Shown piece after piece: positions 1-12,100 of a DNA stretch of 64,000 bases. This DNA comes from Panorpa germanica. Its lineage: Eukaryota; Arthropoda; Insecta; Mecoptera; Panorpidae. The notes under the pieces were generated by a model. It searched no databases and had not been told where the DNA came from. It saw only the letters and a program-made list of their open reading frames with translations. The stretch covers positions 1 through 64,000 of the forward strand of contig CAVMBN010000228.1 of NCBI GenBank assembly GCA_963678705.1, in the 5' to 3' direction. Position 1 is the first letter of the stretch. Each line of letters starts with the position of its first letter. Both the position numbers and the translations under genes were made by a program.

Positions 1-1078
1 ATGGTATTACAGGATCAATCTTCTAGATCTTCCATGCAAAGAACTATGTTATTGACGATGACGCGTTGTTGCAAAACTGTATCTACAGAAGTGGTGCAAG
101 TGATATAAAGGACAATTCCTTTAGATTTAAAAATCACTCATGCACTTACTCAAGTACAAATTACGCTAGAACTGAAAAAATCAAATTTTGATGATTTAAA
201 ATTAATGCGACAAATTTCGAGGATTTAAAGTTAATGCGGCTGTAGAATAAAAGTCTGGAGACGATACCAAATATATTTCCAAAGAGATGAATGAAAATAT
301 GCATAAGCTCTGGCAAAACAGATGGGACTTAATACAAAAAGGAAGACCTACGTATTGGTTTACAAGGACGTTAATATTGCTTTGCAACACAAGTGGTTCC
401 TATCTACTATGTGTGTGATCGGCTCCTGCTACTTTAGGTGAAAAAAATGATTAAAAGTGAGAAATTAATTATGGAAAAAAATTAAATAAATTATATGAAT
501 ACTTTTTCAAACGAAAAGTATTTAAGTTTGTTTTAAATTTGTGTTAATTTACCTTAAACAAAGTGTTTTTACAAAAGATTGACAGTTGGAAACCAGTGTT
601 AAAAACGAATTTTTCATTACGCGTACACGCGGTCTTATAAACATAACCTCAAATTTGTAACTTTGATGTTTGATATAAGACATTAATAAGTGCGATAGAC
701 AAAAAAAGTGATAATAATTAGGTTAGTGTTAGTGCTAAAACATCAAGTGGTTTAAAATTCAAGAAATCTGTAGAGATATATAAGGAAGACCTCATATAAA
801 CACTACAAATATACGGAAGACAAAAAGTTGCCGCCCACTATCAAGTAAGTCGAATAACATTAACTATAAATAATATTAAAACACAAGAATTAGTTTATAT
901 AAATGCGTGTTTTAAATAATAATGAGAGTGTATTAATTGTTATAAGTGATTAAGTGAACAATATATGCGGTTTTCTTGGAAATAGTGATTGATCCTTCAT
1001 GAACATTCAATGGTGACAAACAAATGGTAAGTAAGTAGGCATAAGTACAAGTATGTATATAAGATATTTATAGAAATT

Positions 1079-1975
1079 CAGTGTGCCTTTGTTGATGTCC
1101 GGTGGCCAAGTGACCTTCAAAGAAATAGACCGGCAAAAACCTATAGGTACGTCTACTGCGCTATGGAGAACTATTTTCATTGTCGAACATTATTTTACAA
1201 ACCGATTACCGTTCCATGAAAAGGCAACTATCTAAAGGTTGTCCTCAGCGATCTGTAATGGGGCCTGAGCTCTGGAACATGGTATTCGACGAGAACTGTG
1301 TTTCTCACTCGAAAGGTTGTGTAGACATATGTTTTGCCAACGATAATGTGATCCTTATCGGTGCAAATAGTACAGAAACCCTAGAAAGCCGTTCTTGACC
1401 TGCTATATATAAAATCTGTAGTTTCTTGAAGCTACAAAGCTACGAAACAAATACAGTAACAACGAATGATAAACTTGTAACACACCTTGCGCGTGTCACA
1501 AGGACGGAATGAAGCTTAAACTCGGCAACTATGCCGACACTATACAAGGGGGCATTTATGCTAATAGTTGTGTATTGTGTTTCGGCATGGTATTACAGGA
1601 TTAATCTTCCAGATCTTCCATGCAAAGAACTATGTTATTGACGATGACGCGTTGTTGCAGAACTGTATCTACAGAAGTGGTGCAAGTGATATGGGGGACA
1701 ATTCCTTTAGATTTAAAAATCACTCATGCACTTACTCAAGTACAAATTATGCTAGAACTAAAAAAATCAAATTTTGATGATTTAAAATTAATGCGACAAA
1801 TTTTGAGGATTTAAAGTTAATGCGGCTGTAGGATAAAAGTCTGGAGACGATACTAAATATATTGCCAAAGAGATGAATGCATATATGCATAAGCTCTGGC
1901 AAGACAGATGGGACTTAATACAAAAAGGAAGACCTACGTATTGGTTTACAAGGACGTTAATATTGCTTTGCAACA
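1079..1975 (+). pseudogene. R1-clade LINE ORF2 remnant (representative satellite copy)
   Basis: This is one example of the coding relic found in every monomer. Reading across several frames, the order matches the end of an R1-type ORF2. A motif A-like stretch (AFVDVRW) lies near 1085. Then comes motif B (GCPQRSVMGPELWN, normally GCPQGSVLGP), followed by motif C read as CFANDNV in place of the usual YADD. Near 1550 a YKGAFMLIVVYCASAW segment follows, then a block ending RTVSTEVVQV..IPLDLKI, and finally WQDRWDLIQKGRPTYW near 1890, the usual C-terminal signature. At least three frame changes separate these blocks, and this copy also has a stop after ESRS at 1396. The first catalytic aspartate of FAND is replaced by asparagine, so no copy can encode an active polymerase. 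Clade assignment rests on motif pattern, not on alignment. Confidence 0.85.
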
Positions 1976-2664
1976 CAAGTGGTTCCTATCTACTATGTGT
2001 GTCATCGGCTCCTGCTACTTTAGGTGAAAAAAGTGATTAAAAGTAAGAAATTAATTATGGAAAAAAATTAAATAAATTATATGAATACTTTTTCAAACGA
2101 AAAGTATTTAAGTTTGTTTTAAATTTGTGTTAATTTACCCTATACAAAGTGTTTTTACAAAAGTTTGACAGTTGAAAACCAGTGTTAAAAACGAATTTTT
2201 CATTACGCGTAAACGCGGTCTTATAAACATAACCTCAAATTTGTAACTTTGATGTTTGATATAAGACATTAATAAGTGCGATAGACAAAAAAAGTGATAA
2301 TAATTAGGTTAGTGTTAGTGCTAAAACATCAAGTGGTTTAAAATTCAAGAAATCTGTAGAGATATATAAGGAAGACCACATATAAACACTACAAATATAC
2401 GGAAGACAAAAAGTTGCCGCCCACTATCAAGTAAGTCGAATAACATTAACTATAAATAATATTAAAACACAAGAATTAGTTTATATAAATTCGTGTTTTA
2501 AATAATAATGAGAGTGTATTAATTGTTATAAGTGATTAAGTGAACAATATATGCGGTTTTCTTGGAAATAGTGATTGATCGTTCATGAACATTCAATGGT
2601 GACAAACAAATGGTAAGTAAGTAGGCATAAGTACAAGTATGTATATAAGATATTTATAGAAATT
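1976..2664 (+). other. AT-rich spacer of the satellite monomer (representative) with promoter-like motifs
   Basis: This is the roughly 690-bp part of each monomer that I cannot match to the LINE. It holds no long open frame. Recurrent marks are a TATATAAGG box (777-785 in the first copy and at the same place in most others), a CAAGTAAGT donor-like site about 65 bp downstream (842-850), a second strong donor-like motif ATGGTAAGTAAG about 175 bp later, and a TTAGGTTAG motif (718-726). In the monomers starting at 21827 and 24997 the TATA-like box has become ATAAAAAAGG. The arrangement looks like a Pol II promoter, short first exon and donor site, but this is inference from motifs only. The spacer may be the LINE's own former flank or a host sequence captured with it. 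Confidence 0.5.
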
Positions 2665-5600
2665 CAGTGTGCCTTTGTTGATGCCCGGTGGCCAAGTGAC
2701 CTTCAAAGAAATAGACCGGCAAAAACCTATAGGTACGTCTACTGCGCTATGGAGAACTATTTTCATTGTCGAACATTATTTTACAAACCGATTAACGTTC
2801 CATGAAAAGGCAACTATCTAAAGGTTGTCCTCAGCGATCTGTAATGGGGCCTGAGCTCTGGAACATGGTATTCGACGAGAACTGTGTTTCTCACTCGAAA
2901 GGTTGTGTAGACATATGTTTTGCCAACGATAATGTGATCCTTATCGGTGCAAATAGTACAGAAACCCTAGAAAGCCGTTCTTGACCTGCTATATATAAAA
3001 TCTGTAGTTTCTTGAAGCTACAAAGCTACGAAACAAATACAGTAACAACGAATGATAAACTTGTAACACACCTTGCGCGTGTCACAAGGACGGAATGAAG
3101 CTTAAACTCGGCAACTATGCCGACACTATACAAGGGGGCATTTATGCTAATAGTTGTGTATTGTGTTTCGGCATGGTATTACAGGATTAATCTTCCAGAT
3201 CTTCCATGCAAAGAACTATGTTATTGACGATGACGCGTTGTTGCAGAACTGTATCTACAGAAGTGGTGCAAGTGATATGGGGGACAATTCCTTTAGATTT
3301 AAAAATCACTCATGCACTTACTCAAGTACAAATTATGCTAGAACTGAAAAAATCAAATTTTGATGATTTAAAATTAATGCGACAAATTTTGAGGATTTAA
3401 AGTTAATGCGGCTGTAGGATAAAAGTCTGGAGACGATACTAAATATATTGCCAAAGAGATGAATGCATATATGCATAAGCTCTGGCAAGACAGATGGGAC
3501 TTAATACAAAAAGGAAGACCTACGTATTGGTTTACAAGGACGTTAATATTGCTTTGCAACACAAGTGGTTCCTATCTACTATGTGTGTGATCGGCTCCTG
3601 CTACTTTAGGTGAAAAAAGTGATTAAAAGTAAGAAATTAATTATGGAAAAAAATTAAATAAATTATATGAATACTTTTTCAAACGAAAAGTATTTAAGTT
3701 TGTTTTAAATTTGTGTTAATTTACCCTATACAAAGTGTTTTTACAAAAGTTTGACAGTTGAAAACCAGTGTTAAAAACGAATTTTTCATTACGCGTAAAC
3801 GCGGTCTTATAAACATAACCTCAAATTTGTAACTTTGATGTTTGATATAAGACATTAATAAGTGCGATAGACAAAAAAAGTGATAATAATTAGGTTAGTG
3901 TTAGTGCTAAAACATCAAGTGGTTTAAAATTCAAGAAATCTGTAGAGATATATAAGGAAGACCACATATAAACACTACAAATATACGGAAGACAAAAAGT
4001 TGCCGCCCACTATCAAGTAAGTCGAATAACATTAACTATAAATAATATTAAAACACAAGAATTAGTTTATATAAATTCGTGTTTTAAATAATAATGAGAG
4101 TGTATTAATTGTTATAAGTGATTAAGTAAACAATATATGCGGTTTTCTTGGAAATAGTGATTGATCGTTCATGAACATTCAATGGTGACAAACAAATGGT
4201 AAGTAAGTAGGCATAAGTACAAGTATGTATATAAGATATTTATAGAAATTCAGTGTGCCTTTGTTGATGCCCGGTGGCCAAGTGACCTTCAAAGAAATAG
4301 ACCGGCAAAAACCTATAGGTACGTCTACTGCGCTATGGAGAACTATTTTCATTGTCGAACATTATTTTACAAACCGATTAACGTTCCATGAAAAGGCAAC
4401 TATCTAAAGGTTGTCCTCAGCGATCTGTAATGGGGCCTGAGCTCTGGAACATGGTATTCGACGAGAACTGTGTTTCTCACTCGAAAGGTTGTGTAGACAT
4501 ATGTTTTGCCAACGATATTGTGATTCTTATCGGTGCAAATAGTACAGAAACCCTAGAAAGCCGTTCTCGACCTGCTATATATAAAATCTGTAGTTTCTTG
4601 AAGCTACAAAGCTACGAAACAAATACAGTAACAACGAATGATAAACTTGTAACACACCTTGCGCGTGTCACAAGGACGGAATGAAGCTTAAACTCGGCAA
4701 CTATGCCGACACTATACAAGGGGGCATTTATGCTAATAGTTGTGTATTGTGCTTCGGCATGGTATTACAGGATCAATCTTCTAGATCTTCCATGCAAAGA
4801 ACTATGTTATTGACGATGACGCGTTGTTGCAAAACTGTATCTACAGAAGTGGTGCAAGTGATATAAAGGACAATTCCTTTAGATTTAAAAATCACTCATG
4901 CACTTACTCAAGTACAAATTACGCTAGAACTGAAAAAATCAAATTTTGATGATTTAAAATTAATGCGACAAATTTCGAGGATTTAAAGTTAATGCGGCTG
5001 TAGGATAAAAGTCTGGAGACGATACCAAATATATTTCCAAAGAGATGAATGAAAATATGCATAAGCTCTGGCAAAACAGATGGGACTTAATACAAAAAGG
5101 AAGACCTACGTATTGGTTTACAAGGACGTTAATATTGCTTTGCAACACAAGTGGTTCCTATCTACTATGTGTGTGATCGGCTCCTGCTACTTTAGGTGAA
5201 AAAAATGATTAAAAGTGAGAAATTAATTATGGAAAAAAATTAAATAAATTATATGAATACTTTTTCAAACGAAAAGTATTTAAGTTTGTTTTAAATTTGT
5301 GTTAATTTACCCTATACAAAGTGTTTTTACAAAAGTTTGACAGTTGAAAACCAGTGTTAAAAACGAATTTTTCATTACGCGTAAACGCGGTCTTATAAAC
5401 ATAACCTCAAATTTGTAACTTTGATGTTTGATATAAGACATTAATAAGTGCGATAGACAAAAAAAGTGATAATAATTAGGTTAGTGTTAGTGCTAAAACA
5501 TCAAGTGGTTTAAAATTCAAGAAATCTGTAGAGATATATAAGGAAGACCACATATAAACACTACAAATATACGGAAGACAAAAAGTTGCCGCCCACTATC

Positions 5601-8600
5601 AAGTAAGTCGAATAACATTAACTATAAATAATATTAAAACACAAGAATTAGTTTATATAAATTCGTGTTTTAAATAATAATGAGAGTGTATTAATTGTTA
5701 TAAGTGATTAAGTGAACAATATATGCGGTTTTCTTGGAAATAGTGATTGATCGTTCATGAACATTCAATGGTGACAAACAAATGGTAAGTAAGTAGGCAT
5801 AAAAACAAGTATGTATATAAGATATTTATAGAAATTCAGTGTGCCTTTGTTGATGTCCGGTGGCCAAGTGACCTTCAAAGAAATAGACCGGCAAAAACCT
5901 ATAGGTACGTCTACTGCGCTATGGAGAACTATTTTCATTGTCGAACATTATTTTACAAACCGATTAACGTTCCATGAAAAGGCAACTATCTAAAGGTTGT
6001 CCTCAGCGATCTGTAATGGTTCCTGAGCTCTGGAACATGGTATTCGACGAGAACTGTGTTTCTCACTCGAAAGGTTGTGTAGACATATGTTTTGCCAACG
6101 ATAATGTGATCCTTATCGGTGCAAATAGTACAGAAACCCTAGAAAGCCGTTCTCGACCTGCTATATATAAAATCTGTAGTTTCTTGAAGCTACAAAGCTA
6201 CGAAACAAATACAGTAACAACGAATGATAAACTTGTAACACACCTTGCGCGTGTCACAAGGACGGAATGAAGCTTAAACTCGGCAACTATGCCGACACTA
6301 TACAAGGGTGCATTTATGCTAATAGTTGTGTATTGTGCTTCGGCATGGTATTACAGGATCAATCTTCTAGATCTTCCATGCAAAGAACTATGTTATTGAC
6401 GATGACGCGTTGTTGCAAAACTGTATCTACAGAAGTGGTGCAAGTGATATAAAGGACAATTCCTTTAGATTTAAAAATCACTCATGCACTTACTCAAGTA
6501 CAAATTACTCTAGAACTGAAAAAATCAAATTTTGATGATTTAAAATTAATGCGACAAATTTCGAGGATTTAAAGTTATTGCGGCTGTAGGATAAAAGTCT
6601 GGAGACGATACCAAATATATTTCCAAAGAGATGAATGAAAATATGCATAAGCTCTGGCAAAACAGATGGGACTTAATACAAAAAGGAAGACCTACGTATT
6701 GGTTTACAAGGACGTTAATATTGCTTTGCAACACAAGTGGTTCCTATCTACTATGTGTGTGATCGGCTCCTGCTACTTTAGGTGAAAAAAATGATTAAAA
6801 GTGAGAAATTAATTATGGAAAAAAATTAAATAAATTATATGAATACTTTTTCAAACGAAAAGTATTTAAGTTTGTTTTAAATTTGTGTTAATTTACCTTA
6901 AACAAAGTGTTTTTACAAAAGATTGACAGTTGGAAACCAGTGTTAAAAACGAATTTTTCATTACGCGTACACGCGGTCTTATAAACATAACCTCAAATTT
7001 GTAACTTTGATGTTTGATATAAGACATTAATAAGTGCGATAGACAAAAAAAGTAATAATAATTAGGTTAGTGTTAGTGCTAAAACATCAAGTGGTTTAAA
7101 ATTCAAGAAATCTGTAGAGATATATAAGGAAGACCTCATATAAACACTACAAATATACGGAAGACAAAAAGTTGCCGCCCACTATCAAGTAAGTCGAATA
7201 ACATTAACTATAAATAATATTAAAACACAAGAATTAGTTTATATAAATGCGTGTTTTAAATAATAATGAGAGTGTATTAATTGTTATAAGTGATTAAGTG
7301 AACAATATATGCGGTTTTCTTGGAAATAGTAATTGATCCTTCATGAACATTCAATGGTGACAAACAAATGGTAAGTAAGTAGGCATAAGTACAAGTATGT
7401 ATATAAGATATTTATAGAAATTCAGTGTGCCTTTGTTGATGTCCGGTGGCCAAGTGACCTTCAAAGAAATAGACCGGCAAAAACCTATAGGTACGTCTAC
7501 TGCGCTATGGAGAACTATTTTCATTGTCGAACATTATTTTACAAACCGATTAACGTTCCATGAAAAGGCAACTATCTAAAGGTTGTCCTCAGCGATCTGT
7601 AATGGGGCCTGAGCTCTGGAACATGGTATTCGACGAGAACTGTGTTTCTCACTCGAAAGGTTGTGTAGACATATGTTTTGCCAACGATAATGTGATCCTT
7701 ATCGGTGCAAATAGTACAGAAACCCTAGAAAGCCGTTCTCGACCTGCTATATATAAAATCTGTAGTTTCTTGAAGCTACAAAGCTACGAAACAAATACAG
7801 TAACAACGAATGATAAACTTGTAACACACCTTGCGCGTGTCACAAGGACGGAATGAAGCTTAAACTCGGCAACTATGCCGACACTATACAAGGGGGCATT
7901 TATGCTAATAGTTGTGTATTGTGTTTCGGCATGGTATTACAGGATTAATCTTCCAGATCTTCCATGCAAAGAACTATGTTATTGACGATGACGCGTTGTT
8001 GCAGAACTGTATCTACAGAAGTGGTGCAAGTGATATGGGGGACAATTCCTTTAGATTTAAAAATCACTCATGCACTTACTTAAGTACAAATTATGCTAGA
8101 ACTGAAAAAATCAAATTTTGATGATTTAAAATTAATGCGACAAATTTCGAGGATTTAAAGTTAATGCGGCTGTAGGATAAAAGTCTGGAGACGATACCAA
8201 ATATATTGCCAAAGAGATTAATGCATATATGCATAAGCTCTGGCAAGACAGATGGGACTTAATACAAAAAGGAAGACCTACGTATTGGTTTACAAGGACG
8301 TTAATATTGCTTTGCAACACAAGTGGTTCCTATCTACTATGTGTGTGATCGGCTCCTGCTACTTTAGGTGAAAAAAGTGATTAAAAGTGAGAAATTAATT
8401 ATAGAAAAAAATTAAATAAATTATATGAATACTTTTTCAAACGAAAAGTATTTAAGTTTGTTTTAAATTTGTGTTAATTTACCCTATACAAAGTGTTTTT
8501 ACAAAAGTTTGACAGTTGAAAACCAGTGTTAAAAACGAATTTTTCATTACGCGTAAACGCGGTCTTATAAACATAACCTCAAATTTGTAACTTTGATGTT

Positions 8601-9145
8601 TGATATAAGACATTAATAAGTGCGATAAACAAAAAAAGTGATAATAATTAGGTTAGTGTTAGTGCTAAAACATCAAGTGGTTTAAAATTCAAGAAATCTG
8701 TAGAGATATATAAGGAAGACCTCATATAAACACTACAAATATACGGAAGACAAAAAGTTGCCGCCCACTATCAAGTAAGTCGAATAACATTAACTATAAA
8801 TAATATTAAAACACAAGAATTAGTTTATATAAATTCGTGTTTTAAATAATAATGAGAGTGTATTAATTGTTATAAGTGATTAAGTGAACAATATATGCGG
8901 TTTTCTTGGAAATAGTGATTGATCGTTCATGAACATTCAATGGTGACAAACAAATGGTAAGTAAGTAGGCATAAGTACAAGTATGTATATAAGATATTTA
9001 TAGAAATTCAGTGTGCCTTTGTTGATGCCCGGTGGCCAAGTGACCTTCAAAGAAATAGACCGGCAAAAACCTATAGGTACGTCTACTGCGCTATGGAGAA
9101 CTATTTTCATTGTCGAACATTATTTTACAAACCGATTAACGTTCC

Positions 9146-12100
9146 ATGAAAAGGCAACTATCTAAAGGTTGTCCTCAGCGATCTGTAATGGGGCCTGAGC
9201 TCTGGAACATGGCATTCGACGAGAACTGTGTTTCTCACTCGAAAGGTTGTGTAGACATATGTTTTGCCAACGATAATGTGATCCTTATCGGTGCAAATAG
9301 TACAGAAACCCTAGAAAGCCGTTCTCGACCTGCTATATATAAAATCTGTAGTTTCTTGAAGCTACAAAGCTACGAAACAAATACAGTAACAACGAATGAT
9401 AAACTTGTAACACACCTTGCGCGTGTCACAAGGACGGAATGAAGCTTAAACTCGGCAACTATGCCGACACTATACAAGGGGGCATTTATGCTAATAGTTG
9501 TGTATTGTGTTTCGGCATGGTATTACAGGATTAATCTTCCAGATCTTCCATGCAAAGAACTATGTTATTGACGATGACGCGTTGTTGCAGAACTGTATCT
9601 ACAGAAGTGGTGCAAGTGATATGGGGGACAATTCCTTTAGATTTAAAAATCACTCATGCACTTACTCAAGTACAAATTATGCTAGAACTGAAAAAATCAA
9701 ATTTTGATGATTTAAAATTAATGCGACAAATTTCGAGGATTTAAAGTTAATGCGGCTGTAGGATAAAAGTCTGGAGACGATACCAAATATATTGCCAAAG
9801 AGATGAATGCATATATGCATAAGCTCTGGCAAGACAGATGGGACTTAATACAAAAAGGAAGACCTACGTATTGGTTTACAAGGACGTTAATATTGCTTTG
9901 CAACACAAGTGGTTCCTATCTACTATGTGTGTGATCGGCTCCTGCTACTTTAGGTGAAAAAAGTGATTAAAAGTGAGAAATTAATTATGGAAAAAAATTA
10001 AATAAATTATATGAATAGTTTTTCAAACGAAAAGTATTTAAGTTTGTTTTAAATTTGTGTTAATTTACCCTAAACAAAGTGTTTTTACAAAAGATTGACA
10101 GTTGGAAACCAGTGTTAAAAACGAATTTTTCATTACGCGTACACGCGGTCTTATAAACATAACCTTAAATTTGTAACTTTTATGTTTGATATAAGACATT
10201 AATAAGTGCGATAGACAAAAAAAGTGATAATAATTAGGTTAGTGTTAGTGCTAAAACATCAAGTGGTTTAAAATTCAAGAAATCTGTAGAGATATATAAG
10301 GAAGACCTCATATAAACACTACAAATATACGGAAGACAAAAAGTTGCCGTCCTCTATCAAGTAAGTCGAATAACATTAACTATAAATAATATTAAAACAC
10401 AAGAATTAGTTTATATAAATGCGTGTTTTAAATAATAATGAGTGTGTATTAATTGTTATAAGTGATTAAGTGAACAATATATGCGGTTTTCTTGGAAATA
10501 GTGATTGATCGTTCATGAACATTCAATGGTAACAAACAAATGGTAAGTAAGTAGGCATAAGTACAAGTATGTATATGAGATATTTATAGAAATTCAGTGT
10601 GCCTTTGTTGATGCCCGGTGGCCAAGTGACCTTCAAAGAATTAGACCGGCAAAAACCTATAGGTACGTCTACTGCGCTATGGAGAACTATTTTCATTGTC
10701 AAACATTATTTTACAAACCGATTACCGTTCCATGAAAAGGCAACTATCTAAAGGTTGTCCTCAGCGATCTGTAATGGGGCCTGAGCTCTGGAACATGGTA
10801 TTCGACGAGAACTGTGTTTCCCACTCGAAAGGTTGTGTAGACATATGTTTTGCCAACGATAATGTGATCCTTATTGGTGCAAATAGTACAGAAACCCTAG
10901 AAAGCCGTTCTCGACCTGCTATATATAAAATCTGTAGTTTCTTGAAGCTACAAAGCTACGAAACAAATACAGTAACAACGAATGATAAACTTGTAACACA
11001 CCTTGCGCGTGTCACAAGGACGGAATGAAGCTTAAACTCGGCAACTATGCCGACACTATACAAGGGGGCATTTATGCTAATAGTTGTGTATTGTGCTTCG
11101 GCATGGTATTACAGGATCAATCTTCTAGATCTTCCATGCAAAGAACTATGTTATTGACGATGACGCGTTGTTGCAGAACTGTATCTACAGAAGTGGTGCA
11201 AATGATATTGGGGACAATTCCTTTAGATTTAAAAATCACTCATGCACTTACTCAAGTACAAATTACGCTAGAACTGAAAAAATCAAATTTTGATGATTTA
11301 AAATTAATGCGACAAATTTCGAGGATTTAAATTTAATGCGGCTGTAGGATAAAAGTCTGGAGACGATACCAAATATATTGCCAAAGAGATGAATGCAGAT
11401 ATGCATAAGCTCTGGCAAGACAGATGGGACTTAATACAAAAAGGAAGACCTACGTATTGGTTTACAAGGACGTTAATATTGCTTTGCAACACAAGTGGTT
11501 CCTATCTACTATGTGTGTGATCGGCTCCTGCAACTTTAGGTGGAAAAAGTGATTAAAAGTGAGAAATTAATTATGGAAAAAAATTAAATAAATTATATGA
11601 ATACTTTTTCAAACGAAAAGTATTTAAGTTTGTTTTAAATTTGTGTTAATTTACCCTAAACAAAGTGTTTTTACAAAAGTTAGACAGTTGGAAACCAGTG
11701 TTAAAAACGAATTTTTCTTTACGCGTACACGCGGTCTTATGAACATAACCTCAAATTTGTAACTTTGATGTTTGATATAAGACATTAATAAGTGCGATAG
11801 ACAAAAAAAGTGATAATAATTAGGTTAGTGTTAGTGCTAAAACATCAAGTGGTTTAAAATTCAAGAAATCTGTAGAGATATATAAGGAAGACCTCATATA
11901 AACACTACAAATATACGGAAGACAAAAAGTTGCCGCCCACTATCAAGTAAGTCGAATAACATTAACTATAAATAATATTAAAACACAAGAATTAGTTTAT
12001 ATAAATTCGTGTTTTAAATAATAATGAGAGTGTATTAATTGTTATAAGTGATTAAGTGAACAATATATGCGGTTTTCTTGGAAATAGTGATTGATCGTTC

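Larger units (their letters stand above)
1..9145 (+). repeat. Left satellite block, monomers with mixed variants
   Basis: This block holds the partial first monomer and the monomers anchored at 1216, 2802, 4388, 5974 and 7560. Two variant types alternate irregularly. One type has AACAAAGTG preceded by TTACCTTA, GATTGACAGTTGG and GCGTACACGC (monomers 0 and 5974). The other has CCTATACAAAG, TTTGACAGTTGAAA and GCGTAAACGC (1216, 2802, 7560). The monomers at 1216 and 2802 share a private TGA in the RT frame (TTCTTGACC) and look like a single-unit duplication. The monomer at 4388 is a mosaic: its first half matches the first type and its spacer the second, which fits crossover or conversion between variants. 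Confidence 0.8.
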
